Of a DNA stretch of 64,000 nt, positions 41,391-50,300 are shown one piece after another. Location: NCBI GenBank assembly GCA_964478545.1, contig CAYZIS010000009.1:1-64000 (forward strand), given 5' to 3'. Under the pieces are notes generated by a model. It was not told where the DNA came from and searched no databases. It was given only the letters and a program-made list of their open reading frames with translations. The position numbers and the translations under genes were made by a program. This DNA comes from DQWO01 sp964478545. GTDB lineage: Bacteria > Desulfobacterota > Anaeroferrophillalia > Anaeroferrophillales > Anaeroferrophillaceae. Numbering within the stretch: position 1 is the first letter of the stretch; each line of letters begins with the position of its first letter.

Positions 41391-41579
41391 TTATCCCAAC
41401 CGGGGATCAACGCCGGTAAAATTGCATTCAGGAGCATAACAGGTCACGTTGCTGAATTCACATTTCTTATGGCAGGAAGGGCATGCCTCCGGTGGTTCCA
41501 GAGCCTTGAGCGTATAGCCGCAGGCAGAACACTTCCAATAGCTTTTTGGCATTTCCGGCTGTTTTTCAGTCATTATCAT
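41391..41579 (-). CDS. Rubredoxin-like protein with two CxxC pairs
   Basis: A 62-residue protein with WKCSACGYTLKALEPPEACP then SCHKKCEF, and a C-terminal extension with two further Cys (CYAPECNF). The rubredoxin-like fold binds iron or zinc. It sits 25 bases upstream of the Sec-glutaredoxin gene and 37 bases after ferritin on the same strand, so a ferritin/rubredoxin/glutaredoxin transcript is likely. Confidence 0.8.
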   Translation of the reverse strand: MIMTEKQPEMPKSYWKCSACGYTLKALEPPEACPSCHKKCEFSNVTCYAPECNFTGVDPRLG

Positions 41580-41616
41580 TCTCCTTTATGGGTTCGCTTC
41601 ACAACCTACACCACAA

Positions 41617-42126
41617 CTACTTTCCGCTGGCCGGCATGGTAAAAGCCCTGACCCCAAGTTCCTGGTCCAGCATGAAAATGGCATTGCCCTGGTTGCCCAC
41701 CAGTTTCAATTTCTGCACAATTTCATCGGCGGAAGCTTCTTCCTCCACCTGTTCAGTAACAAACCACTGGAGAAAGATATTGGAAGCATGGTCTTTTTCC
41801 TCAATGGCAATATCCATCAGGTCATTGATCCGGCCGGTGATATACTGTTCATGTTTGTACGCCGCCTCGAAGGCTTCCAACGGGCTTTCCCAAACCATTT
41901 CAGGGCTATCGATCTGGGTCAGAGTGACCCGCCCGCCACGCTCGATAATAAAATCATAAATCTTCATGGCATGAACCATCTCTTCGGTAGCCTGAACTTT
42001 CATCCATTGGGCAAAACCGGAAAAATTCATCTCGGAAAAGCTCGAAGATATAGACAAATAAAGATAAGCGGAAAAAATTTCTGCATTAATCTGGTCATTT
42101 AAAGCCTTTTCAATTTGTTCTTTCAA
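41617..42126 (-). CDS. Ferritin
   Basis: This 169-residue non-heme ferritin has ferroxidase ligands in the expected helices: E17 region (NAEIFSAYLYL), E50/H53 (ATEEMVHAMKI), E94 (AAYKHEQYI) and E127 (FVTEQVEEE). Ferritins form 24-mers that store iron and limit Fenton chemistry. It is the first gene of the minus-strand group with rubredoxin-like protein, Sec-glutaredoxin and DUF255. Confidence 0.93.
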   Translation of the reverse strand: MKEQIEKALNDQINAEIFSAYLYLSISSSFSEMNFSGFAQWMKVQATEEMVHAMKIYDFIIERGGRVTLTQIDSPEMVWESPLEAFEAAYKHEQYITGRINDLMDIAIEEKDHASNIFLQWFVTEQVEEEASADEIVQKLKLVGNQGNAIFMLDQELGVRAFTMPASGK

Positions 42127-42229
42127 TATTTTTCATTCTCCTTTGCGCATGCATTTAGATTAGGGGTTGAAGGAATAATCAAGCTTCCCGGCAAAACATA
42201 CCCTGGAAGTATCTGATCCATACACTATA

Positions 42230-42257
42230 ATAACACATACTATATTAGCTTTGTCAA
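42230..42257 (-). promoter_or_regulatory. Promoter of the ferritin transcript
   Basis: On the minus strand TTGACA (42257-42252) is followed 16 bases later by TGTTAT (42235-42230), about 100 bases upstream of the ferritin start, in A/T-rich sequence. No Fur-like palindrome was identified with confidence. Confidence 0.5.
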
Positions 42258-42413
42258 GTTAAAATGCTATAATTATCATATACTGATGGACAGATAAACG
42301 CGACCAATAGGGGAGAAAAAGCAGCAGATATTTTGCATTCACAGTCATTTTTTGCTAGGATAGCATATGAATATCAGAACAATATAACCTTTCAACAATC
42401 GGTGTAACCCTCA

Positions 42414-42791
42414 ATGAAAACATTCAGAGTCTACGAACATGAGTTTTACGGCTACGAAGCGGTAAAACAGGGCTTTTCCTGGCCGGCGCTATTTTTCGGT
42501 TTTATCTGGGCCATGGTCAAAAAACTCTGGAAAGTTTCTGTCATACTCTTCCTGTCTTTCATTCTCATCAACTTCCTGAGCACCATCGCCCGGGAATCTC
42601 ATTCTATTCTCCTCTCTTTACTGACAATGGTCGGTTACCTGGCATTATGGTTGATCCCTGGCTGGCAGGGAAATTTGTGGCGGGAACACCAGCTTGAAAG
42701 CAGTGGTTACCGCCTGATCAAGACTGTCGTTGCCACCAACCCAATACAGGCGGTTATTCAAGTTAGCGATGAAGAGCTTCACCAACCATGA
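42414..42791 (+). CDS. DUF2628 membrane protein
   Basis: This 125-residue protein starts with MKTFRVYEHEFYGYEAVKQG, the DUF2628 signature, followed by the FSWPALFFGFIWAMVKKLW segment and two to three membrane helices, then a short polar tail. Function unknown. It overlaps trmH by four bases, suggesting one transcript. Confidence 0.8.
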   Translation: MKTFRVYEHEFYGYEAVKQGFSWPALFFGFIWAMVKKLWKVSVILFLSFILINFLSTIARESHSILLSLLTMVGYLALWLIPGWQGNLWREHQLESSGYRLIKTVVATNPIQAVIQVSDEELHQP

Positions 42792-43453
42792 ATAACCATC
42801 GCTTTCAGCGCCTGGCCGAGGTCCTGAACTGTCGCCAGCCGGATTTGACGGTGATCATGGATAATGTCCACAAGCCTCACAACCTGGCGGCCATTGTCCG
42901 TACCTGTGATGCGGTTGGTATTCTTGAAGCCCATGCCATCTCTTCCAGCTCATCCATCTGTTTAAGCCAGAAAGCGGCCGGGGGCTGCAAGAAATGGATT
43001 GCCATCAAAACCCATAAAACCATCCAGGAGGCCTACAGCCACCTGAGGCAGCAGGGTTTCAAGATTTATGCGGCCCATTTTGATTCCCATGCCCGTGATT
43101 TCCGCCAGTTTGACTACACCATCCCTACCGCCATCGTTGTCGGGGCGGAACTGGATGGCATTTCCCCCGCAGCGGTGGACCTTTGTGATGGTACCATTAT
43201 CATCCCCATGGTTGGCCTGGTCCAGTCGTTGAATGTTTCGGTGGCTACCGCCCTGATCCTTTTTGAAGCCCAGCGGCAGCGGCAGGTAGCCGGGATGTAT
43301 GATTCTGTCCGCCTTGACCACCACAGGTACGAACTCCTGTTGTTTGAATGGCTGCATCCAAAAGTTGCCGTTTATTGCCAGAGACACCGGCTTCCTTATC
43401 CTAAAACCAATGAAGAAGGGGAGATCATCGAACCACTGGCCGACCGTAACTGA
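42788..43453 (+). CDS. trmH: tRNA (guanosine-18) 2'-O-methyltransferase
   Basis: This 221-residue SPOUT-fold methyltransferase has the three family motifs: NLAAIVRTCDAVG (motif 1, with catalytic Arg), VVGAELDGIS (motif 2), and IPMVGLVQSLNVSVATALIL (motif 3 knot). A C-terminal extension with the conserved RYELLLFEWLHP is typical of TrmH. It methylates G18 in the tRNA D-loop. Confidence 0.92.
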   Translation: MNNHRFQRLAEVLNCRQPDLTVIMDNVHKPHNLAAIVRTCDAVGILEAHAISSSSSICLSQKAAGGCKKWIAIKTHKTIQEAYSHLRQQGFKIYAAHFDSHARDFRQFDYTIPTAIVVGAELDGISPAAVDLCDGTIIIPMVGLVQSLNVSVATALILFEAQRQRQVAGMYDSVRLDHHRYELLLFEWLHPKVAVYCQRHRLPYPKTNEEGEIIEPLADRN

Positions 43454-43487
43454 ACGGTAACCACCATACTAAATGAGGATTGATACC

Positions 43488-43904
43488 ATGGTTTACCAAC
43501 AGACATTGACACTCCAAACTCACGGACACCGCGATCTCCATGACCTGACCAAAAACATCAGTGAGATCGCCAAAAATTCCGGGATAATGACGGGTACAGC
43601 GCATATATTTAATATCGGCAGTACGGCCGCCGTGGGCACCATTGAATTTGAACCGGGTCTCCAGCAGGACCTGCCGGACATCCTGGACAAGCTCATGCCC
43701 CCCAACCGCAGCTACGGTCATGAACAAACCTGGCATGACGGCAACGGGCACTCCCACCTGCAGGCTACCCTGCTCGGCTCCTCCCTGACCGTCCCCATCC
43801 AGGAAGGCAAGTTGATCTTAGGAACCTGGCAGCAGATCTTCCACCTGGAATGCGACATCAAACCCCGCCAGCGCCAGATCATGGTCACCGTGATGGGTGA
43901 GTGA
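43488..43904 (+). CDS. YjbQ family protein (UPF0047), second copy
   Basis: A 138-residue UPF0047 protein with ISEIAKNSGIMTGTAHIF, the GHEQTWHDGNGHSHLQATLL site and GTWQQIFHLECD. It starts at 43488 behind GAGG; the upstream ATG at 43473 has no site. It is a distant paralogue of the gene at 30096, with the conserved His/Asp-His pattern kept. Confidence 0.88.
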   Translation: MVYQQTLTLQTHGHRDLHDLTKNISEIAKNSGIMTGTAHIFNIGSTAAVGTIEFEPGLQQDLPDILDKLMPPNRSYGHEQTWHDGNGHSHLQATLLGSSLTVPIQEGKLILGTWQQIFHLECDIKPRQRQIMVTVMGE

Positions 43905-44003
43905 AACACATAAATATTACGATTTTCCTGCCGATAGACAACCTTATCAAGGGGAAGGGATGTTTCCTCCCATTTAACAGTATAGCCATAGAAGGTTTTT
44001 GCC

Positions 44004-44366
44004 ATGAATGAAAAACGTTATTTCAAGCGGGTCAATTTCCAAGCCGAGGTCCAAGTCATCTGTAATGGAAACACCCTGTACGGGGATTTGCTCGATATCT
44101 CCTTGAAAGGAGCCCTGATCAGCATCCATGAGTCGGGCATCCTGCAGGTGGGCCGACAGGCCACCGTTCATATCTATCTTACTTCACCCGATATTTCCAT
44201 CACGGCGGAAGCGGATGTGGTTCATCAACGGGTAGAGGATTTTGGCTTTAAATTTTTCCGCATTGACGCGGAATCAATGGGACATTTGCGGCGACTGCTG
44301 GAACTGAATCTTGGCAGCAGTGAAACAGTTGCCAGTGAACTTGAATTCATACTGAAGGAAGGATGA
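44004..44366 (+). CDS. PilZ domain protein
   Basis: This 120-residue single-domain PilZ protein has the c-di-GMP-binding arginines in the lead RYFKRV (RxxxR) and the DISLKGALI strand (D/NxSxxG). Such proteins act as cyclic-di-GMP receptors that modulate motility or surface functions. No diguanylate cyclase is nearby. Confidence 0.88.
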   Translation: MNEKRYFKRVNFQAEVQVICNGNTLYGDLLDISLKGALISIHESGILQVGRQATVHIYLTSPDISITAEADVVHQRVEDFGFKFFRIDAESMGHLRRLLELNLGSSETVASELEFILKEG

Positions 44367-44370
44367 AAAA

Positions 44371-45156
44371 ATGAAAAGTCATGAACTAGATCATCAAATC
44401 ATCGGCGGTGATATTCAGCTGGTTGAGGTGGAACTGGACCCGGGAGAAACGGTCATTGCCGAGGCCGGGGCGATGAATTACATGGAAGACGGCATCACTT
44501 TCACTGCTAAAATGGGTGATGGTTCAAAGCCGGAGTCGGGATTTTTCGGCAAATTGATGGATGCCGGCATGCGGAAGATCAGCGGCGAATCGATCTTTCT
44601 CACCCACTTCACCAACGAAGGCAGTGGTAAAAAACGAGTGGCTTTTTCCGCTCCCTATCCCGGGAAAATCATCCCCATCAACCTGGAGGAGATCAATGGC
44701 GAACTTCTCTGCCAGAAGGATGCTTTTTTATGCGCCGCCCTGGGTACCGAAATTGGCATTGCTTTTACCAAGCGATTGGGCACCGGTTTTTTCGGCGGCG
44801 AGGGGTTCATTCTCCAGCGCCTGCGCGGTGATGGCATGGCTTTTATCCACGCCGGCGGTACGGTCATCACCAAAAAACTGGTCAATGAACAACTCCGGGT
44901 GGATACCGGTTGTATCGTCGCCTTCACCGGCGGGATCGATTATGACATCCAGCGAGCTGGCAGCCTGAAATCCATGTTTTTTGGTGGTGAGGGACTTTTC
45001 CTGGCCACCCTCCGGGGTACCGGGACGGTACTGCTCCAAAGCCTCCCCTTCTCCCGTTTGGCAGATCGGATTCTTGCCCACGCTCCCCGGGCAGGCGGCA
45101 GCAGCAAGGGAGAAGGATCGGTGCTGGGAGCTTTTGGTAACCTGCTCGGCGATTAA
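44371..45156 (+). CDS. AIM24 / TIGR00266 family protein
   Basis: This 261-residue protein is a beta-sandwich of the TIGR00266/AIM24 family: VEVELDPGETVIAEAGAMNY, GESIFLTHFTNEG, PGKIIPINLEE, the GFFGGEGFILQRLRGDGMAF turn and the repeated GGEGLFLATLRGTGTVLLQS. Function is unknown in bacteria; it is widespread and usually solitary. It starts four bases after the PilZ gene. Confidence 0.88.
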   Translation: MKSHELDHQIIGGDIQLVEVELDPGETVIAEAGAMNYMEDGITFTAKMGDGSKPESGFFGKLMDAGMRKISGESIFLTHFTNEGSGKKRVAFSAPYPGKIIPINLEEINGELLCQKDAFLCAALGTEIGIAFTKRLGTGFFGGEGFILQRLRGDGMAFIHAGGTVITKKLVNEQLRVDTGCIVAFTGGIDYDIQRAGSLKSMFFGGEGLFLATLRGTGTVLLQSLPFSRLADRILAHAPRAGGSSKGEGSVLGAFGNLLGD

Positions 45157-45164
45157 ATCAGCCG

Positions 45165-46013
45165 ATGGATTTTTGTCACCATGAGGCTGATGTCCTGGAA
45201 GAAATCAGCCGCCTGCAGGAAGGAATTACCGAACTTCAGGACCATCATTGCTACCAGGCGAATAGTGCTGGAGCGTTGATTCCCGGCTGCGCTATCTGCA
45301 CCAGCATGGCCCACCTGACCCTGCAAATGGGATTTCGCTGCAATGCAAGCTGTCCTTTTTGTTTTCTGGATACTTACCAGGAAGCTGAATCCCACCCTTT
45401 GGAATACAGCCATCGCCAAATGGTGCTCCAAGATTTCCAGGCCCGCCGGCAGGAAATTGAAGGAATAGCTATTTCCGGCGGCGAACCGCTGCTTTACCTT
45501 GATGAACTGGAAACATGCGTCAAACGTATACGACAGATCAAGCCGGATATTTACCTGTGGCTCTATACCAACGGCATCCTGGCTGACAAAAATAATTTGG
45601 CCCGGGTCCAGTCACTGGGGGTCAATGAAATCCGTTTCGACCTGGCGGCAAGCAATTATGGCAGTCGCATCATAGAGCATGTCAGCCTGGCCAGACCTCT
45701 CTTTCCATTCCTGGCGGTGGAAGTTCCTTCCTACCCGGTACAAAAAGAACTTTTACTGGCGGTCCTGGATGAATTGGACCGTATCGGCATTGACCAGCTG
45801 AACCTCCAGGAGCTGCTGCTGACCCCGAAAAGCATGAAAAAAGTGCAGGGTGAGGGTTATGAAGCCGGGTTTCTCTGTTTCCAGAAATATTTTCTGTACG
45901 GCAGCTGGAAAATGACGTATAAAATTATGTGTTATTGCCTTGATCATCGATATTCATTTACTGTCAATCAGCAGTATCCGGTATGTTTTTTGCGTTGTCT
46001 GCAATGTTGTTAA
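45165..46013 (+). CDS. Radical SAM protein
   Basis: The 282-residue protein has the radical SAM cluster motif CNASCPFC near residue 60, the GGEPLL loop (EGIAISGGEPLLYLDELETC) and VNEIRFDLAA. A further Cys pair precedes the cluster (GCAICT), and the end is Cys-rich (CFLRCLQCC) after a YSFTVNQQYPV stretch. The sequence end looks abrupt, so a late frameshift is possible. The substrate is unknown. Confidence 0.78.
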   Translation: MDFCHHEADVLEEISRLQEGITELQDHHCYQANSAGALIPGCAICTSMAHLTLQMGFRCNASCPFCFLDTYQEAESHPLEYSHRQMVLQDFQARRQEIEGIAISGGEPLLYLDELETCVKRIRQIKPDIYLWLYTNGILADKNNLARVQSLGVNEIRFDLAASNYGSRIIEHVSLARPLFPFLAVEVPSYPVQKELLLAVLDELDRIGIDQLNLQELLLTPKSMKKVQGEGYEAGFLCFQKYFLYGSWKMTYKIMCYCLDHRYSFTVNQQYPVCFLRCLQCC

Positions 46014-46151
46014 TTAGTGCTGTTTCAGTGCGACATCGTGAGATGCCGTTGCTTTTCCCGGCGAATAGAGCGTAAAAATTGACCTGTTTGAGCCCTGGAA
46101 GGGCGAGTTTGGCAATTTTGGCGCCATGAACCGTTGGAAATGCAGGCAAAC

Positions 46152-46208
46152 GAGCGCCAAAAAGCGCTGAGATCAGCTCCGGTTAACTGCTGCAAGAACC
46201 TAACCGGA
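46152..46208. repeat. Dispersed repeat family A, copy 1
   Basis: GAGCGCCAAAAAGCGCTG leads into ATCAGCTCCGGTT, with the loop ending AACCGGA, so CCGGTT pairs with AACCGG. Near-identical units are at 48617-48674 and 56344-56396. All are intergenic. Confidence 0.7.
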
Positions 46209-46257
46209 CACCTTTGACTATCAATGACTGTTCAGCTCGAATGTTTGGGGAAAAACC

Positions 46258-46533
46258 ATGAATGGAAAAATATTTTTTACCGTCTTTGGCACTGTCTTCC
46301 TGGCTGAGCTGGGGGATAAAACCCAGCTGGCGACCATGCTTTTTGCCGCCGACCACCAGGTCAGCAAACTGATAGTTTTCACCGCCGCTGCCTTGGCCCT
46401 GATCTGCACCTCAGCCCTCGGGGTTTTAGCCGGCAGTCTGCTCTCGCGCTATGTGGAAACCAGGCAGCTGGCCATCTTGGCGGGGATAGTTTTTATCACC
46501 ATCGGCCTTTGGACAATTGCCAAAGTATGGTAA
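46258..46533 (+). CDS. UPF0016 / GDT1-like half transporter
   Basis: A 91-residue membrane protein with the family signature ELGDKTQL (ExGDK[TS]) in the first helix and two more helices. Full UPF0016/GDT1 proteins have two such halves and transport Mn or Ca. This is a single half that probably works as a dimer. Confidence 0.85.
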   Translation: MNGKIFFTVFGTVFLAELGDKTQLATMLFAADHQVSKLIVFTAAALALICTSALGVLAGSLLSRYVETRQLAILAGIVFITIGLWTIAKVW

Positions 46534-46544
46534 TAAATAGTGTT

Positions 46545-46570
46545 CATCCGGAAGTCTGTGCTTCCGGATG
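46545..46570. terminator. Hairpin between the UPF0016 and DUF2288 genes
   Basis: CATCCGGAAG pairs perfectly with CTTCCGGATG across six bases, 12 bases after the UPF0016 stop and just before the next start. There is no T-run. Confidence 0.5.
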
Positions 46571-46578
46571 GAAACTAA

Positions 46579-46884
46579 ATGGAAATTACTTTTATGCCGG
46601 AATCATTAACCGAAAAACTTAAAAATGAGATTGGCACCGCCGATTGGACATTGCTGAAACCTCATGCTGAACGTGGAGTTCTGCTGATCATCCATCCCCA
46701 GATTGATCTTCTTGAGGTTGCCATTCAGGTGGCAAAAGATCAGGCTGAAGAAATTCGCTTATGGCTTGATGGTGGCAAAATCACCCGACCAACCCAAGCC
46801 CAGATGGAACAATGGGAAACGGGAGATACCATTTTCACCTGTGTCATCGTCCAACCATTTGTCCTGATTCAGCTACCTTCATAA
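46579..46884 (+). CDS. DUF2288 protein
   Basis: The 101-residue protein carries the DUF2288 pattern: TADWTLLKPHAERGVLLIIH, DLLEVAIQVAKDQ, a PTQAQMEQWE stretch, and the terminal IVQPFVLIQL. Function unknown. The start codon is at 46579, with 46594 an alternative. Confidence 0.85.
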   Translation: MEITFMPESLTEKLKNEIGTADWTLLKPHAERGVLLIIHPQIDLLEVAIQVAKDQAEEIRLWLDGGKITRPTQAQMEQWETGDTIFTCVIVQPFVLIQLPS

Positions 46885-47013
46885 AGGTATTCCATCGTTC
46901 AGCCATTTCAACAGTTTTTTCATCATTAGTCCTTCAAGCTTTGCCCAGGCGCTGACGAAAAACAACAAGAGAGAAGTACAGAAAAACCGCTGAAACCCAA
47001 TGGAGGATTGATC

Positions 47014-48459
47014 ATGATAAGGGCAAACCTGGGACGTCACGCCAAGATAGTTGCAACCCTGGGACCGGCTTCATCATCAGTGGAGATGATTGCCTCATTG
47101 ATTTTGGCGGGGATGAATGTCGCCCGCATCAACATGAGCTATGGAACCTACAAAAGCCACGCGGCGCTGATTAAAAACATCCGCGAAGCATCCAGAGAAA
47201 CGGGGCTGGAAGTTGCCATTCTCATTGACCTTCAGGGCCCAAAAATCCGGATTGATAAACTGCCGGTACCACTGCAGTTGCAGGAAGGTGAAACCTGGAT
47301 GATCGGAACCTCCAGCGTCCGGGATACTCACCCGGAATACCACAACCGCCTTATCCCTACCACTTATGAACGACTGGTGTCAGACTGTCGGGATGGCGAC
47401 CGAATACTTTTCAATGATGGTACCATAACCACCCGGGCGGTGGCCCGCAGGAATGATGTCTATGAAATTCAGGTGGAAGTTGGCGGGGAGCTGACCTCAC
47501 ATAAGGGCATCAACCTGCCGGATTCCATCGTCACAACCTCCAGTTTCACGGAAAAAGATCGGCTGGATCTGGCCTTCGGACTCAAACATCAAATCGATTA
47601 TGTAGCGCTTTCTTTTGTCCGCAAAAAAGAAGATGTACTCCAGGTCAAAAAGGCAATCAATGAACACCGGGAGGACCTCCCGGTGGTGGCCAAAATTGAA
47701 AACCCGGAAGGCATAAAAAACATCCAGGAGATTGTTGAAACCGCAGATGTCATCATGGTGGCCCGGGGGGATATGGGGGTAGAAATCGGCAACCACCTGG
47801 TACCAACCGTGCAAAAACAGATCATCAGTCGTTGTAATAATCAGGGAGTACCGGTCATCACTGCCACCCAGATGCTTGAATCAATGATCGAAAGTCCGGT
47901 TCCAACCAGGGCCGAAGCCAGCGACGTGGCCAACGCCATTTGGGATGGAACCGATGCCGTCATGCTCAGTGCTGAAACCGCTGCTGGCAGGTATCCACTG
48001 GAAGCCATCCAGATGATGGGGAAAATTATCCATGAAGCGGAAAAGACCCCAAAAGAACGTCCCAGTCTGAGGAACCTCGATTTGGCCCGGGTGGATGATG
48101 CCATCATGCTGGCTGCCTCCCTGCTGGCGGAAAAAATCGGTGCCAAGCGGATCCTGGCAGTCAGTGAATCCGGCAATTCCTGTCTGAGAATCACCCAATA
48201 TCGGCCCAAAGTTTCCGTCCTCGGCATTTCCCACCACCTGCGAGTGGTCAGAAAAATGTGTTTGTACTGGGGTGTCAGCCCATTTCTTCTGCAAGATTAC
48301 CATAAAGACCAGCCTGATCTGGAGATCCATGTTATCAAGGAAGTCAGGGAACGCTGCCAGCTGAATAATGGTGACCGAATTGTCATTACCCGGGGAAATG
48401 GGAAGTTTTTCGCCAGCGGCAGTGCTAATTCCATCCGGGTTGAAACTATCAACCAGTAG
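47014..48459 (+). CDS. pyk: Pyruvate kinase
   Basis: This 481-residue enzyme forms pyruvate and ATP from PEP. It has KIVATLGPASSS at the start, the IDLQGPKIR active-site strand, KIENPEGIKNIQEI (catalytic Lys and metal-binding Glu), ARGDMGVE, and the MLESMIESPVPTRAE motif. The C-terminal allosteric domain is present. It starts at 47014 behind GGAGG; the upstream TTG at 47008 lacks a site. Confidence 0.97.
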   Translation: MIRANLGRHAKIVATLGPASSSVEMIASLILAGMNVARINMSYGTYKSHAALIKNIREASRETGLEVAILIDLQGPKIRIDKLPVPLQLQEGETWMIGTSSVRDTHPEYHNRLIPTTYERLVSDCRDGDRILFNDGTITTRAVARRNDVYEIQVEVGGELTSHKGINLPDSIVTTSSFTEKDRLDLAFGLKHQIDYVALSFVRKKEDVLQVKKAINEHREDLPVVAKIENPEGIKNIQEIVETADVIMVARGDMGVEIGNHLVPTVQKQIISRCNNQGVPVITATQMLESMIESPVPTRAEASDVANAIWDGTDAVMLSAETAAGRYPLEAIQMMGKIIHEAEKTPKERPSLRNLDLARVDDAIMLAASLLAEKIGAKRILAVSESGNSCLRITQYRPKVSVLGISHHLRVVRKMCLYWGVSPFLLQDYHKDQPDLEIHVIKEVRERCQLNNGDRIVITRGNGKFFASGSANSIRVETINQ

Positions 48460-48525
48460 CCTTGAGGGACAAAGCCATCAACTTTACTTAAAACCCGGAA
48501 TAGTGTATTGATACTGGTCTTTAAA

Positions 48526-48550
48526 AACTCAACTTTCTGAGTTGTTTTAA
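48526..48550 (+). terminator. Weak hairpin terminator after pyk
   Basis: AACTCA pairs with TGAGTT over a six-base loop and is followed by GTTTT, about 65 bases after the pyk stop. The stem is short, so confidence is limited. Confidence 0.45.
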
Positions 48551-48616
48551 AAAACAGCCCAGCCTGTCGCCGTGCCTGCCGGCAAGCTGGACGGTGGGCT
48601 GAAAAAGCAGGCAATT

Positions 48617-48674
48617 GAGCGCCAAAAAGCGCTGAAATCAGCTCCGGTTGACAGTATGCAACTTTCTAACCGGG
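48617..48674. repeat. Dispersed repeat family A, copy 2
   Basis: Matches copy 1 and copy 3, with CAGCTCCGGTTGACAG in the stem and CTTTCTAACCGGG closing it. A GC-rich segment at 48557-48600 with CAGCCCA/TGGGCTG arms precedes it. Confidence 0.7.
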
Positions 48675-48722
48675 CACTGCTGAGAAATTTGAGTTTTAAA
48701 AAATAACATCCGGGAAAACATC

Positions 48723-49919
48723 ATGACAACTGAGTCTCCAAAAAGTGAACAAACACTCACACTTCCCGACCGGGTCCGGGTACTGACCGTAAACGATAAA
48801 ACCGTTTATCTGCTGGGAACCGCCCACATTTCCAAGGAAAGTGTGCAGGATGTGGAAACAACCATCAGGATGCTCAAGCCGGATGCGGTTTGCGTCGAAT
48901 TATGTCCAGCCCGCTACCAGGCTCTCAACCGTCAGGATGCCTGGAAGCAAATGGATATTGTCAAGATAGTCAGGGAAAAGAAATCCCTGTTTCTCTTGGC
49001 CCAGCTGATTATGACCTCTTTTTACCGCAAGATTGGCGATCAACTGGGAGTACAGCCTGGTGCTGAAATGATTACCGGCTACCAGCTGGCGGAAGAAATT
49101 GGCGCCGAGCTGGTGCTGGCTGATCGCAGCATTGAAATCACCCTGAAAAGGGTCTGGGGATACCTGAATTACTGGAACAAGTTGAAGATGACCGGTCATC
49201 TCCTGCTCAGCCTCTTGAGTTCTGAAGAGATTGACGCGGAGCTTATTGAAGAAATGAAAGAACAAGATCAGCTGGAACACATCCTTGAATCTCTGGGTGA
49301 ATCATTCCCCGAAGTCAAAAAACGATTGATAGACGAACGGGACATCTACCTGGCCCAGAAGATCAGGGAAGCACCCGGACAAACCGTGGTTGCCGTGGTG
49401 GGAGCCGGGCATGTTCCAGGAATCATAGAATATATCCAGGCAGATCATAATTTGGAAGCCATTACCAGCCTGCCGCCAAAATCCTGGGTTCCGAGAGTAT
49501 TGAAATGGGCAATACCCGGATTGATTATCGCCATGCTGATCGGCGGTTTTTTTAAAGGCGGTAGCCAATTTTCCTTGCATTCTATTTACATCTGGGTACT
49601 GGTCAACGGCCTGCTGGCCGGGCTGGGAACGGCCCTGGCCCTGGGCCACCCATTAACCATTCTGTCATCAATCATGGCTGCCCCGTTGACCAGCCTGAAT
49701 CCGCTGGTCGCCGCCGGCTGGGTCTCCGGCATGGTCCAGGCCTATGTAAAAAAACCGACGGTAGCCGATCTTGAAGATTTGCCCAATGCTATCTCCAGTG
49801 TCAAAGGATTCTGGACAAACCCGGCCTGCCGCATCTTGTTGGTGGTTGTCCTGGCCAACCTGGGGAGTTCCATCGGCACCTTTATCTCCGGCAGTTGGAT
49901 TGCCGCCCGCATGTTTTAG
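48723..49919 (+). CDS. TraB family protein
   Basis: The 398-residue protein has the TraB/GumN-type catalytic region: YLLGTAHISKESV, CVELCPARYQAL and VVAVVGAGHVPGI. It ends in three to four membrane helices in a C-terminal ~140-residue part. The family is related to EreA/TIKI-type metalloproteases; substrate unknown. Confidence 0.88.
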   Translation: MTTESPKSEQTLTLPDRVRVLTVNDKTVYLLGTAHISKESVQDVETTIRMLKPDAVCVELCPARYQALNRQDAWKQMDIVKIVREKKSLFLLAQLIMTSFYRKIGDQLGVQPGAEMITGYQLAEEIGAELVLADRSIEITLKRVWGYLNYWNKLKMTGHLLLSLLSSEEIDAELIEEMKEQDQLEHILESLGESFPEVKKRLIDERDIYLAQKIREAPGQTVVAVVGAGHVPGIIEYIQADHNLEAITSLPPKSWVPRVLKWAIPGLIIAMLIGGFFKGGSQFSLHSIYIWVLVNGLLAGLGTALALGHPLTILSSIMAAPLTSLNPLVAAGWVSGMVQAYVKKPTVADLEDLPNAISSVKGFWTNPACRILLVVVLANLGSSIGTFISGSWIAARMF

Positions 49920-49921
49920 CA

Positions 49922-50283
49922 GAAGTGAGCACTTAGCCGTTAGCTTTTAGCCTTTAACTTCGTAAAATAAGTCTCTTACGTTAATTTCAAAGTAAATATT
50001 CGGTATTGTTTTCAAACTACCGGGATTGAGGTCATTTCTTGACGAAGGCGTATCGTGATATTTTCTTTTATTGGTGATTTTCAATAGCCTTTGTCAAGAT
50101 GTGACCCCTCGCGAAGCGGGGCGAAGCGAACCAACTTAATTACCCGCTGTGAGATAGTGTTTTATTACGTAGCCGAATAGTTACATTTCAAACAACACCT
50201 GATGGCTGAAGATTTGTTATGACAAACTTCCTGTAATCATAAACTAATAGCTAACCGCTAATAGCCAATCGCTTAAATTCAGG
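49922..50283. repeat. Dispersed repeat family C, copy 2, with extra central sequence
   Basis: This 381-base spacer between traB and galE has no gene. Its ends carry the family C arms (CACTTAGCCGTTAGCTTTTA at the left, GCTAATAGCCAATCGCTTAA at the right). The centre (about 49980-50165) includes GAGGTCA...TGACCCC and AGCGGGGCGAAGCG segments absent from the other copies. It could be a nested insertion. Confidence 0.55.
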
Positions 50284-50300
50284 GTAGAAGGAGAATAAAG

